From assembly GCF_000964405.1 (NCBI RefSeq), contig NZ_BANE01000004.1:1-51320 (forward strand): DNA of 51,320 bases, given 5' to 3'. The translations under genes were made by a program, and so were the position numbers. This document shows positions 35,101 through 42,844 of this stretch, piece by piece. Origin of the DNA: Novacetimonas hansenii JCM 7643. Its GTDB lineage: Bacteria; Pseudomonadota; Alphaproteobacteria; Acetobacterales; Acetobacteraceae. The notes under the pieces are model-generated. The model was given only the letters and a program-made list of their open reading frames with translations, made no database searches and had not been told where the DNA came from. Numbering within the stretch: the stretch's first letter is position 1; the number at the start of each line of letters is the position of its first letter.

Positions 35101-36664
35101 CCCCGCGCTGCTTGCATCTGCCGGGATGGTGGCATCATGGCTGGGCGTGCAGTCACAGGATCGCCGGATCCATTTCAACGTGACGGGTGCCCTACCTGCC
35201 GCAGGAAACGCGGTGGCCATCGCTGCGGGCCTGCCCGGACCATGGGGTACGCGGCCGTCGGGACCGGAACTTGCAGTTGTGCCAAATCCGCAGGACAGGT
35301 TTGGCACGATCCTGGTGGTAACAGGACGAACGATGGCAGAGGTCCGGACGGCGGCAGGGGCGTTGGTCCTTGGGGCGGAACATGATGAAATGGGCGCGCA
35401 CGCCCTTGCGCCGAGCCTGCATCCACCAGCGCGTCAGCCCTATGACGCGCCCGGATTGGTGCGTACCGACCGACCTGTTACGTTTGGGGAACTGGTATCA
35501 ACTGCTGCATTGCGTACCCATGGCCTGACGTCCAAAACCCTCAGGGTCGAGATCACGTTGCCGCCGGACCTGCGGTCGTGGCGTTCCAGGCCCTTCATGG
35601 CGCATCTGCTTCTTCGCGCACCCGAAGATGGTGTGCTGGACAGAACAAAATCCCATGTAAGTGTAACGCTGAACGATACATTTGTGCATTCCTATCCCTT
35701 GGTGCCCTGGTCGATTAACCCGTTCCGCACACGTGGGACACCGGTGGAACATGCGCTGGAACTGCCGGTATGGAAAATGTCGCAGCATAATGAACTGCGG
35801 CTGTATTTCGATGTTCAAACACGCCATCCCCTCGCTGTCGCGTCCGATGCATCAGATGATGTGGTGGAATTGGATCCTTCCTCCAGCGTGGATTTTTCAA
35901 AATCACGCCATTTTGCGGTCCTGCCTGACATCAATCTTTTTGCGACTGCCGCATTTCCTTTTTCCCGTATGGCCGATCTGTCGGAAACGACCGTCCTGGT
36001 ACCGCCGCATCCTGCCCCGGACACGGTGGGGGCATTTCTTGACATGATGGGGTTCGTGGGGGCGGTTAACCGCTATCCCGCAACCGGGTTGGATGTGCGG
36101 ACGACGGATATGCCGGTTGATGCGTCGATTACAGGCGATATCCTTGTTTTTTCCACGCAGGCGGAACTGGGTAACGGGCAGGCGGCCCTGGCGCGGGCGG
36201 GATATGTACGTGGCCGCTCCCTCCTTGGGTGGATCTGCGATCATGTCACGCCCCCTGACGGGGCTGCGGCTCCTCACACCTATAACCTTGCCGGGGGCGC
36301 CGTGGTGGCCGCGCAGTCGCCTTTCGCTGCACATCGTTCGGTGGTTGCTGTACTCGGTGCGACACCTGCTGCGCTGTCGACCATGGTGCGTGACCTGCGC
36401 GATCCCGCTGATCTTGCACGTTTTCAGGGTGATATGGTGATCCGCCATGGGGCGCGTCTGGATAATTATCGCACGGGTGGGATCTATACCGTGGGGAATA
36501 TGCCGATATGGATGCTGCCTGACTGGTATCTTGGCGGCCATCCACTGCTCTTGTGTGCACTGGCGCTGCTGGCCGCGCTGTGCGGGACATCATGCGCGAT
36601 GATGCTCCTGAGCGCGCGCAGCAGGCGACGCATATTGAATGATGACCTGACTGGCGACCTGTAA
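32195..36664 (+). CDS. bcsAB: Fused cellulose synthase BcsA-BcsB (third-operon type)
   Basis: Inner-membrane glucan polymerase of 1489 residues that makes beta-1,4-glucan from UDP-glucose and starts its export. Glycosyltransferase motifs are all present: Asp178 in ILDDGRR, FDCDH at 224-228, FFCGS at 295-299, TED at 320-322 and QRVRW at 358-362. The c-di-GMP-binding PilZ domain shows RRNHR (563-567) and DVSMGG (590-595). A hydrophobic segment at about 733-752 ending in RAQA resembles an internal signal sequence and begins the periplasmic BcsB part, which ends in a C-terminal anchor helix. Fused AB proteins are typical of acetic acid bacteria. No strong ribosome binding site is seen before ATG 32195. 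Confidence 0.95.
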   Translation: MQDIVLNSMIWRIVKSPFISGLLFALLMAVVCLTYLSPDRQFFVAVGGGILFFLVRRHNERWSRCFLMILSIVVSGRYLVWRFTSTLDFDGILQTVLVLALAVGEIYTTIRVGFTYFQLAWPLRRQIHPLPDDMATWPVIDVYVPTYNEDISIVRTTVLGCLSMDWPADKLNVYILDDGRRRVFRDFARQVGAGYINRAQNMHAKAGNLNHAIGVTTGDIIAIFDCDHVPVRGFLKKTVGWMLADPNLALLQTPHHFYSPDPFRRNMRRGMEVPPESNLFYGLLQDGNDFWNATFFCGSCALLRRKAIVSIDGFATETVTEDAHTALRMQRRGWGTGYLREPLAAGLETETLLLQIGQRVRWARGMFQMLRLDNPMFGRGLRLTQRICYMAAATNYFFAIPRMMFLLAPLAYLFLGVTMIAASPYELAVYALPHLFHTTMTMSRLQGRWRYSFWSEIYESMLAPFLVRMTFVTMLAPHKGSFNVTDKGGLLDQERFDWRASYPSVIMAVILAVGLCAGIWAAIVHYNETLVFRAMAVNSIWVLFSLIIVLGGVAAARETRQRRRNHRVVANIPFELTDGQGQVIACNAVDVSMGGCQLQVPVPSSDAAGAEVSVRWSLASGQVTMRATIIARREGRVHLKWVIPGLAEENEVVGLVFGRDDAWAQWSDFQPDHPLRSLYLLVLSICALFRPARRTKPPAPSAPVEEKKAPPEDRLPPQQLVIPPDRNVRLCGIGKTVAIAALMVCSGALVRAQASPPTVDGGSVAAIDDAHMTTADVDEVSRTPVTFTRTFAEMGRTEDMVLGAEAPLYGLTAKVGRDAIVTSARLDISGISHMGHAAGHLAIAVSINNQGVGVICPAADGNFGPVSLPVSTMFLDTRNRINFRLFMRTSQDAGGAVPACGPDARGPVGNVVQVTGQSVKILISQQSTMTVATVSLVPHRLLSTLPYPVLDPDAAQVMPVTFVLPDMSDPALLASAGMVASWLGVQSQDRRIHFNVTGALPAAGNAVAIAAGLPGPWGTRPSGPELAVVPNPQDRFGTILVVTGRTMAEVRTAAGALVLGAEHDEMGAHALAPSLHPPARQPYDAPGLVRTDRPVTFGELVSTAALRTHGLTSKTLRVEITLPPDLRSWRSRPFMAHLLLRAPEDGVLDRTKSHVSVTLNDTFVHSYPLVPWSINPFRTRGTPVEHALELPVWKMSQHNELRLYFDVQTRHPLAVASDASDDVVELDPSSSVDFSKSRHFAVLPDINLFATAAFPFSRMADLSETTVLVPPHPAPDTVGAFLDMMGFVGAVNRYPATGLDVRTTDMPVDASITGDILVFSTQAELGNGQAALARAGYVRGRSLLGWICDHVTPPDGAAAPHTYNLAGGAVVAAQSPFAAHRSVVAVLGATPAALSTMVRDLRDPADLARFQGDMVIRHGARLDNYRTGGIYTVGNMPIWMLPDWYLGGHPLLLCALALLAALCGTSCAMMLLSARSRRRILNDDLTGDL

Positions 36665-36680
36665 CAGAAGGAAACCGACC

Positions 36681-39600
36681 ATGTATGATGGGCCTTCTGT
36701 GCCTTGCCGTCTTTTCCTGCCCGATATCCGCCGTACCGGGGCATGGATATGGAGGGGGCTTGCCCTTGTCGGGGCGGTCAGCCTTTGCAGGCCGGTGTCC
36801 TCCCTCTGCGCGCAGACGCCCGTGCGTTATGCGGAAAATATCCTCAATGAGCAGATAGAGGAGGGAGCATTCTGGATCCATCATGGCGATGACGCACATG
36901 CCCTTCATGCGCTTCAGCGTGCATTGCGGATCGAGCCGGATAATATCGAGGCCCGTTTGATGCTTGGTGCGGTGCAGGTCCATCATGGCGACCTGATCGC
37001 GGCGCGTGCCACATTGCAGATCCTGCAGGCGCAGCAGGGGACAGATGCGCAGGTCGCGGCCCTGCGTGGCTGGATCGGGCAGGAGCCGATTGATCCGGGG
37101 GCGCTGGCGAATGCCCGTGCCGTTGCGGATCGTGGTAAGCCGTTGCAGGCAACCCTTGCCTATCGCACGGTTTTCCGGGCGGCGCATCCATTGCCGGAAC
37201 AGGAACTGGAATATGACCGGGTTCTGGCAGGTTCCCTTTTGGGATATGGCGAGGCGATCCAGCGCCTGCGCGCGCTGGGTGCAATCTTTCCACATGACCT
37301 TGAGGTGCGCATGGCCCTTGCGCAGGCGTTGAGTTATCGGGCCGCGTCCCGCCCGGACGCGATCGAGGACATGCGTGTGCTGGCCACGTCCCCCACGACA
37401 CCGGATTTTATCCGTGACGAGGTGATGCAGTCATGGCGCAAAACACTGGAATGGATGGGAACAGACCCGCAGGCCGAACCTTATTATCGCGAATGGTTGT
37501 CCCTGCATCCAGATGATGGCGAAATGCGTCGCCGTCTGGCAACAGTGGAGGCCGCGCGGGCACAGGCGGAACGACTGGCGTTGGTGGGGGCAGGGTACCA
37601 CGCGCTGTCGCATGGGGAACTGGATCAGGCAGAAAGTGATTTCCATAATTCCATGCAGTCCGATCCCCCCCATGCCGAGGCTCTGGAGGGGCTGGGTCTA
37701 GTGGCGCAGCGCCGGGGGGATTTGAAATCGGCGCGTAATTTCCTGACGCAGGCCCTGAACCTTGCGCCCGGTAATGCAGGGATTCGTGATGCCCTTGCAG
37801 GGCTTGATGCGCCGGGCGGTGATCCGCAACTGGCCCGCCTGTGGGCATTGGTGGCGCATCATGAATATGAAGAGGCATGGGCCATGTTACCTGCTGTGGA
37901 AAAGGACCATGGCAGGATTGTCGATACGCTCAGGGTCCGCGCCATCATTGAACAGTCGCGTCACCAGCTTGGCGATGCAGAGGCCGCCTGGCGCGGGGTG
38001 CTGCGCCTTGTTCCCGGCGACATGCCCGCAGCAGCATCCCTGTCCGATGTGCTGGTGGAGGAAGGTAAGATCCATGAAGCCGAAGGTTGGATCGCACGTC
38101 TGAAAGCCGCGCGTTATCCCGGCGTCACGGCATTGGAATCCGGGGTGCTTGGCGCCATGGCGGAGGCCGAGACGGACCCGCGCAAGCGCATCGTACTGCT
38201 GGAACAGGCATTGCGTGATGCCCCGCATAATGGCTGGCTGCGCCTGCATCTTGCGCAGGCATGGTGGGTGCAGGGGCAGCCGACACGCGCGCGGAACCTG
38301 ATGGCGGTCCTGTGCGATCCCCTGCCGAAAATGAATGGGGACGTACAGGCCTGTTTCATCTTCGCCCTGCAGGATCAGGATATGCCACGTGCCGATGCGC
38401 TTCTGGCGCGCCTGCCACCTGCGGATATCACTGCACAGATGTCTGATGGCGTGGCGCAGGTCATGCTGTGGCACCAGATCCGTGTTCTGCCGACAGACGA
38501 CGCGCGCGCGATTCCCATGTTGGAACGAATGCCCGTTGTGCCCGACCCCGAAGGAACGCATGCGCGGCTGGTGGTGGATGCAATGCTTAAACGCCATGCC
38601 CCTACCGAGGCGACAGCAGGCGTGCTGCATCGTGCCCTGACGCAAAGCACGGGACATGTCAGTGTGAATCAGAGCCTGTCTTATGCCGGTATGTTCATGC
38701 AGATTGGCGATCCCGTGGCGGCGCAGCAACTGCTTGATGCGCTTCCGTCCATCACGCAGGGAAGGCGTCTTACCCCCGCACAGGTCCGGGACCTGGGTGA
38801 AATGGAAAAAAGCCTTGCGATCGCACGTGCGGACCGCGCCGATCTGGACGGGCATCCCGACATGGCGCGGCGCCTGCTTGACCCACTATTGGCACAGACG
38901 CCAGATGATGCGGACCTGCTCCTTGCGCGGGGCCGTGTGGAAGCCGCGTTGCGCCAGCCCGGTCAGGCCATGGTTTATGACCGCAAGGCTTTGGCGCTCC
39001 GTCCGGAAGACAGGATGGCGGAGGCGGCCTTTGCACGTGACGGCCTTGCAAGTGGCCATGAACACATGGCGTTGGAGATGGCGCACAAACTGGCGGCCGG
39101 GCATCCGCAATGGGGCGATACGTGGGAGATACAGGCCGAGATTGACGGCCTGCATGGGCATGACCTTCGCCGCCTGCGCGATGTGCGGCACGCGCGGATG
39201 CTGGACTGTACGCCCACGCAAAATGAGGATGATTCCACCGGTCATGGTACGCATATCGATATAGGCTGCGCCCCGTATCACGTGCATGCCGGGGATGAAT
39301 GGCCCGACATAAGCACAGGGTTCGTGCCCGACATGGGGGCGACGATGCCAGAGATTTATCATTATGACCCGCATCTGACCCCTGTGCAGGCGCTCGACCG
39401 ACAAAGCGATTATCTATCCCGCGCCCTGTCACCGCAGGCAGACGGGAATATCGAAATCCGCGATCGTTCAGGGCAGTCGGGACTGGGCCATATGACTGTG
39501 GTCAACATGCCCATGACAGCCACATTGCCGCTGTCCTCTACGCAAAATCAGTTGTTTGTTTCGGTAATGCCAAGTGTGCTGATGTCGGGCGATCCGCTGT

Positions 39601-40487
39601 CCTCCACCACCACGGCGCGACAGTATGGCAGTGTTGCCAGCAATGGTGTGCGTCCGGGATTCCGCGTGGCACCGGCTGTGGCCGGTGTGGCGTTATCTGT
39701 GCATTACCAGCGTCGGTGGCTGTCGGCTGATGTCGGGTCAACACCGTTGGGATTTGCGACATCCAACGTTCTGGGGGGAATCGAACTGACCCCACACCTG
39801 ACACATGACCTGACCCTGCGCCTAACGGGGGAACGTCGGGCGGTGACAGACAGCCTTGTGGCCTATTCTGGCGCGCGGGACCCGGGAACCGGACGTGTGT
39901 GGGGCGGCGTGACCCGCAACAGGGGGCATGGACAACTGGAGTGGTCGCAGCCGGGATACAATCTCTATGCTGGCGGCGGGTATGCGGTCATGCAGGGCAC
40001 GAACACGGTGGCCAACCACGAAGCCGAAGCAGGTGCGGGTGGCTCCGCCCTCGTGTGGCACCGCCATGATGCCCAACATCTGCGGCTTGGGCTGGACCTG
40101 GTCTATTTCGGATATCGCCGCAATTCGTATTTCTTTACGTGGGGGCAGGGGGGCTACTTCTCTCCGCATGCGTTCATGGCGGCGCTGATGCCGCTGACCT
40201 ATGACGGGCATGCGGGGCGATGGACATGGATGTTCAAGGGGGAAGGGGGATATCAGCACTATACCGAGAATGCGACCGCGATGTTCCCGCTGGGTGAAGG
40301 GGGGATCGCGGCCCGGCAGAAATATGCCGGCCAGTCCACGGGAGGATTGGCTGGTAATGTGCAGGCTCGGGCGATCTATCAGCTCACCCCGTCTTTCCGC
40401 CTTGGGGTGGAGGGCGGATATTCCCGTTCAGGAAGCTGGGATGAAGTCCATGGGATGATTATGCTGCATTACGCGCCGGGGCATTAG
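36681..40487 (+). CDS. bcsC: Cellulose synthase outer membrane export protein BcsC
   Basis: Export protein of 1268 residues. The N terminus has a long basic region and a hydrophobic signal sequence ending near SSLCAQ (about residue 45). A TPR superhelix follows over about 50-870, with repeats such as HALQRALRIEPDNIEARLML and SARNFLTQALNLAPGN, and would bind periplasmic peptidoglycan or the nascent chain. From about 930 on, the C-terminal BcsC beta-barrel has aromatic-rich strands (for example GGYFSPHAFMAALMPLTYDG). It starts 16 bp after bcsAB with AAGGAAA upstream. bcsD, bcsX and bcsY are absent, so this matches the short bcs3-type operon. Confidence 0.94.
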   Translation: MYDGPSVPCRLFLPDIRRTGAWIWRGLALVGAVSLCRPVSSLCAQTPVRYAENILNEQIEEGAFWIHHGDDAHALHALQRALRIEPDNIEARLMLGAVQVHHGDLIAARATLQILQAQQGTDAQVAALRGWIGQEPIDPGALANARAVADRGKPLQATLAYRTVFRAAHPLPEQELEYDRVLAGSLLGYGEAIQRLRALGAIFPHDLEVRMALAQALSYRAASRPDAIEDMRVLATSPTTPDFIRDEVMQSWRKTLEWMGTDPQAEPYYREWLSLHPDDGEMRRRLATVEAARAQAERLALVGAGYHALSHGELDQAESDFHNSMQSDPPHAEALEGLGLVAQRRGDLKSARNFLTQALNLAPGNAGIRDALAGLDAPGGDPQLARLWALVAHHEYEEAWAMLPAVEKDHGRIVDTLRVRAIIEQSRHQLGDAEAAWRGVLRLVPGDMPAAASLSDVLVEEGKIHEAEGWIARLKAARYPGVTALESGVLGAMAEAETDPRKRIVLLEQALRDAPHNGWLRLHLAQAWWVQGQPTRARNLMAVLCDPLPKMNGDVQACFIFALQDQDMPRADALLARLPPADITAQMSDGVAQVMLWHQIRVLPTDDARAIPMLERMPVVPDPEGTHARLVVDAMLKRHAPTEATAGVLHRALTQSTGHVSVNQSLSYAGMFMQIGDPVAAQQLLDALPSITQGRRLTPAQVRDLGEMEKSLAIARADRADLDGHPDMARRLLDPLLAQTPDDADLLLARGRVEAALRQPGQAMVYDRKALALRPEDRMAEAAFARDGLASGHEHMALEMAHKLAAGHPQWGDTWEIQAEIDGLHGHDLRRLRDVRHARMLDCTPTQNEDDSTGHGTHIDIGCAPYHVHAGDEWPDISTGFVPDMGATMPEIYHYDPHLTPVQALDRQSDYLSRALSPQADGNIEIRDRSGQSGLGHMTVVNMPMTATLPLSSTQNQLFVSVMPSVLMSGDPLSSTTTARQYGSVASNGVRPGFRVAPAVAGVALSVHYQRRWLSADVGSTPLGFATSNVLGGIELTPHLTHDLTLRLTGERRAVTDSLVAYSGARDPGTGRVWGGVTRNRGHGQLEWSQPGYNLYAGGGYAVMQGTNTVANHEAEAGAGGSALVWHRHDAQHLRLGLDLVYFGYRRNSYFFTWGQGGYFSPHAFMAALMPLTYDGHAGRWTWMFKGEGGYQHYTENATAMFPLGEGGIAARQKYAGQSTGGLAGNVQARAIYQLTPSFRLGVEGGYSRSGSWDEVHGMIMLHYAPGH

Positions 40488-40541
40488 GAAAGGGTATCAG
40501 GGCCGGATGCGTCTTACGCGATAGGCGTGGCGGCATGATTT

Positions 40542-40697
40542 TTACCTGCGTCCCGGTGCGCCATACTGGCTGCCGTAACCACCACGATGATAACCGTCAT
40601 GCCAGTAAACGGGATGGCGATCACGATGGGCGGCATGGCAGCCAGCGATGGAAAGGCCAAGAGCCATGATGACGAAGATATTGAATGGGCGCATCAT
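40542..40697 (-). CDS. Small lipoprotein, Gly/His/Tyr rich
   Basis: A lipoprotein of about 51 residues. The signal peptide MMRPFNIFVIMALGLSIAGC ends in a clear lipobox (SIAG then Cys), so the Cys should be lipidated. The mature peptide is short and rich in His, Tyr, Gly and Arg (RDRHPVYWHDGYHRGGYGSQ). AGGA lies 6 bases before ATG 40697, supporting this start over the longer open frame. It is encoded opposite and downstream of bcsC. Small entericidin-like or envelope lipoproteins are common, and a specific role cannot be assigned. Confidence 0.65.
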   Translation of the reverse strand: MMRPFNIFVIMALGLSIAGCHAAHRDRHPVYWHDGYHRGGYGSQYGAPGRR

Positions 40698-40819
40698 AAG
40701 ATGTCCTGACTGGATAGATGTTTGGAACGTGCAGGATCGCAAAAGGTTCGGCATGTTCCGGGGACTGCCGGGATAAGTAACTTTTTAAAAAGTAGCAAAA
40801 TGTGATATTTGCCGCTTAG

Positions 40820-40950
40820 AGACTGTTAGAAAACAAATCATTAATAAAAAACAAGAAAAGTTTTTGGGTGCTGCCTTTTGATCGAAAAAAGTGGCATCTT
40901 CTGAAGCTTTGTTAGAAAAATATCCACCAAAACCTTTATAATTTCAGTAT
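40820..40950 (-). repeat. Dispersed intergenic repeat, copy 2 (inverted)
   Basis: The reverse complement of this stretch matches 16671-16795 block by block: GAAATTATAAA, GGATATTTTTCTAA, a CCACTTTTTTCGA segment, AAAAACTTTTCTTG and TTTGTTTTCTAACAGTCT. The copies lie 24 kb apart in opposite orientation, both in intergenic sequence. Confidence 0.6.
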
Positions 40951-41014
40951 GTTATTGAGTCTGACTTTTTGAACGGCTGCTTATATCCCAATGACTAGAC
41001 ACATCAAAACTACA

Positions 41015-41044
41015 CTGCCCGGCAGGGTTGGGCCTGCCGGGCAG
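41015..41044 (-). terminator. Strong hairpin terminator after the FkbM gene
   Basis: A perfect 12-bp GC-rich stem, CTGCCCGGCAGG with CCTGCCGGGCAG, surrounds a 6-base loop. It lies 15 bp past the stop of the minus-strand FkbM gene, and the minus strand continues with TGTAGTTTTG, a weak T tract. It also blocks read-through from the bcs side. Confidence 0.8.
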
Positions 41045-41059
41045 TCTGCTTATTCTCCC

Positions 41060-41908
41060 TTATTTTCGTGATAGAAGGATGTTGCCGCGACTACGTGCCT
41101 TGCGGCGATATCCGGCTTTAGCCAACCTGCCCATCAGGTCTGATTGCCAACGATCACGTTCACTGTATTCAATGATAATATGACCGGGTAGCAGGCCGAC
41201 AGGTGCGGTATCCAGAAAGGGCAGTAAGGCCCTATCCTCATATCCTTCAATATCGATCTTCAACACATCAACATGATTTACTTGGGCGTCTGTCAGGATA
41301 TCAAGCAAGGGTCGAATACGAACGGTTTCTCCTTCACCCTGACCAATGCTACCACTCCCATAATCCATATTGGTCTGGATCAGGGTGCCGGGCTCATCCC
41401 TTTTACCTACGGCTGCCTTGACCAAAAAAGCTTTGATCCCGTTAAGGGCCATGTTGGTGGAAAGTCTTTCAAAGACAATGCCATTGGGCTCAATGGCGAT
41501 GATCCTGGCCTTTTTGGTGGCAGCAAACAGGGAAAAGAACCCCATATTTGCCCCGATATCAACGAAGGTACCACCAGTAGGCAGGCATTTGTCCAGCCAT
41601 CGCCATTCTTTGGCATTGTAGCAGTTTCCGCAGACCGCTGACTTGGCATCAGTCTGGTTATCCTGTGGATAGAACCGAACTTTCAATCCGAACAGATATG
41701 AATCCACAGGGCCTTTACATTCCTGCTTGAACCTTTCGACAAAGGGGCGTCGAAAACGCATATATCCAAACAGGGTATCGAAAAATACCGTGCGTATCCG
41801 TTTCTGTATTTTGGTTGGGGGATAAGTTCCGAAGGGAAGTATGTTTATGTTATGTTCCTGAATGGGCACAACAAATGGCGGTGATTCCGCCACCTTTTGA
41901 AGTATCAT
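41060..41908 (-). CDS. FkbM family methyltransferase
   Basis: SAM-dependent methyltransferase of 282 residues. Landmarks are motif I FVDIGANMGFFSLFAA, the acidic ribose-binding IIAIEPNG and the family segment VDVLKIDIEGYEDRALLPFL. FkbM enzymes O-methylate sugars or other small molecules, and near polysaccharide genes they often act on glycans, so a target in a cell-surface polymer is plausible here. A Cys-rich insertion (AVCGNCYN) lies just before motif I. ATG 41908 has no good ribosome binding site and is preceded by an unusual repeat structure (41919-42125) that may control it. Confidence 0.87.
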   Translation of the reverse strand: MILQKVAESPPFVVPIQEHNINILPFGTYPPTKIQKRIRTVFFDTLFGYMRFRRPFVERFKQECKGPVDSYLFGLKVRFYPQDNQTDAKSAVCGNCYNAKEWRWLDKCLPTGGTFVDIGANMGFFSLFAATKKARIIAIEPNGIVFERLSTNMALNGIKAFLVKAAVGKRDEPGTLIQTNMDYGSGSIGQGEGETVRIRPLLDILTDAQVNHVDVLKIDIEGYEDRALLPFLDTAPVGLLPGHIIIEYSERDRWQSDLMGRLAKAGYRRKARSRGNILLSRK

Positions 41909-41918
41909 TATTCACCAT

Positions 41919-42125
41919 GTTTCATCGCCCTACGACAGGCGTGCTTGCACATCAACGCCTTTTGGCGTCGGGTGGGTCGTAGCGTGTGAAACAAGGTGAA
42001 CTCACGCCCTACCTATTCCCCAGACGATAAACAGCACATACTGTTCACCGCTGGACCATAGTCCGGGTGTTGTATTCGGCAGGCCACCCGACATAGGGGC
42101 CTCCTTGTTTCAACGGCGCTACGAC
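41919..42125 (-). promoter_or_regulatory. Three-repeat RNA-like element upstream of the FkbM gene
   Basis: Read on the minus strand, three related elements occur in order. C (42125-42107) is GTCGTAGCGCCGTTGAAAC, B (41992-41976) is GTTTCACACGCTACGAC, and A (41936-41919) is GTCGTAGGGCGATGAAAC. B is inverted relative to C and A. C can pair with B over 9 plus 10 bp (extended by AAGG/CCTT) and B can pair with A over 7 plus 6 bp, so the two hairpins are mutually exclusive. Between B and A lies a small inner hairpin, GACGCC-AAAA-GGCGTT. The C-B loop holds a 30-codon ORF. A cis-regulatory leader or a small mobile element are both possible. Confidence 0.5.
42002..42094 (-). CDS. Putative 30-residue leader peptide
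   Basis: The ORF encodes MSGGLPNTTPGLWSSGEQYV followed by LFIVWGIGRA. It has a near-perfect AGGAGG ribosome binding site 5 bases before ATG, one of the best in the window. It lies entirely inside the loop of the C-B hairpin, and part of its ribosome binding site falls in the stem. I do not recognise the peptide. Translation of it could decide which hairpin forms and so affect the FkbM gene downstream. Confidence 0.4.
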   Translation of the reverse strand: MSGGLPNTTPGLWSSGEQYVLFIVWGIGRA

Positions 42126-42844
42126 ACGCCACCTCACACTATAGCACATGTAGGGTTGCACTACTACAGTCAAATCTAAGACACTGATTTAAAACAATAT
42201 TACAAAAATATAGCCTAATTTTTTAGCAGCTATCATGAATATGTATGGGGGATGTTTGATCGGTGTTCATGCCAATGAACTACGGCGCGGACCTCACTGA
42301 TGAACAGTGGGATTGAGCAGGCATGACATTCCAAGGACAGGGTCAGGCGCTTGCCCAAGGGAAATAAACATGCATCGGCATCATTGATGCCATCATGTAT
42401 ATGGTAACGCATTGCTGTAAATGATGTGGGGTGTCCACGCATTTCCTGTCGTAGCACACGGTCTGTAAAATACGGGTGATGGCGAACTGTCTATTACACC
42501 TTATGTAATATGGTGATAAAAGCTGCCGATGTGGAGGTGCAACCCGCAATATGTGTAATTAACAGCCGTGGCATCGAACAGGAAAATCCGCCAATGCCGA
42601 GATCAAAAATTTTTGGAAATTTTCAGACCCTGATTGAATATTTTACCTTGTTTTGATAATTTTCCAAATAGGCGACAGGATCATGGTCGGTGATCTTATA
42701 TGCTGGCATTGGGGCGGTCATGAGTGATGGAAATCAGGACAGGTCTGCACAAAAAGTATTTTGTAAAAATCCGAAAAATTCATACCTGTCATGGTATATT
42801 TTGCAACCGGATTTCCAGATCCTCTCCTTGGCAGGTAAAAATAT
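42126..42844. other. Intergenic region without supported genes
   Basis: Between the structured element and the DUF2075 gene there are overlapping minus-strand frames of 68 and 74 codons (42233-42549) in different frames, with no recognisable domain and weak ribosome binding sites. They may be decayed coding sequence. The last 200 bp are AT-rich and should contain the promoter of the gene at 42845. Confidence 0.4.

Noticed and set aside
37887-38855. 322-codon minus-strand open frame within bcsC
   Set aside because: Antisense to a TPR region that is unmistakable on the plus strand, with no signal, motif or ribosome binding site.
41919-42125. CRISPR array suggested by the repeated GTTTCA...CTACGAC elements
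   Set aside because: There are only three copies, one is inverted, the spacings are unequal (about 40 and 115 bases), and no cas genes are present.
42233-42549. Two overlapping minus-strand frames of 74 and 68 codons
   Set aside because: Different frames of the same DNA, no known similarity, and ribosome binding sites too close or absent.
42605-42675. Imperfect TTTGGAAA/TTTTCCAAA inverted repeat before the DUF2075 gene
   Set aside because: The repeat is short, interrupted and in AT-rich sequence, so it is not distinguishable from chance.
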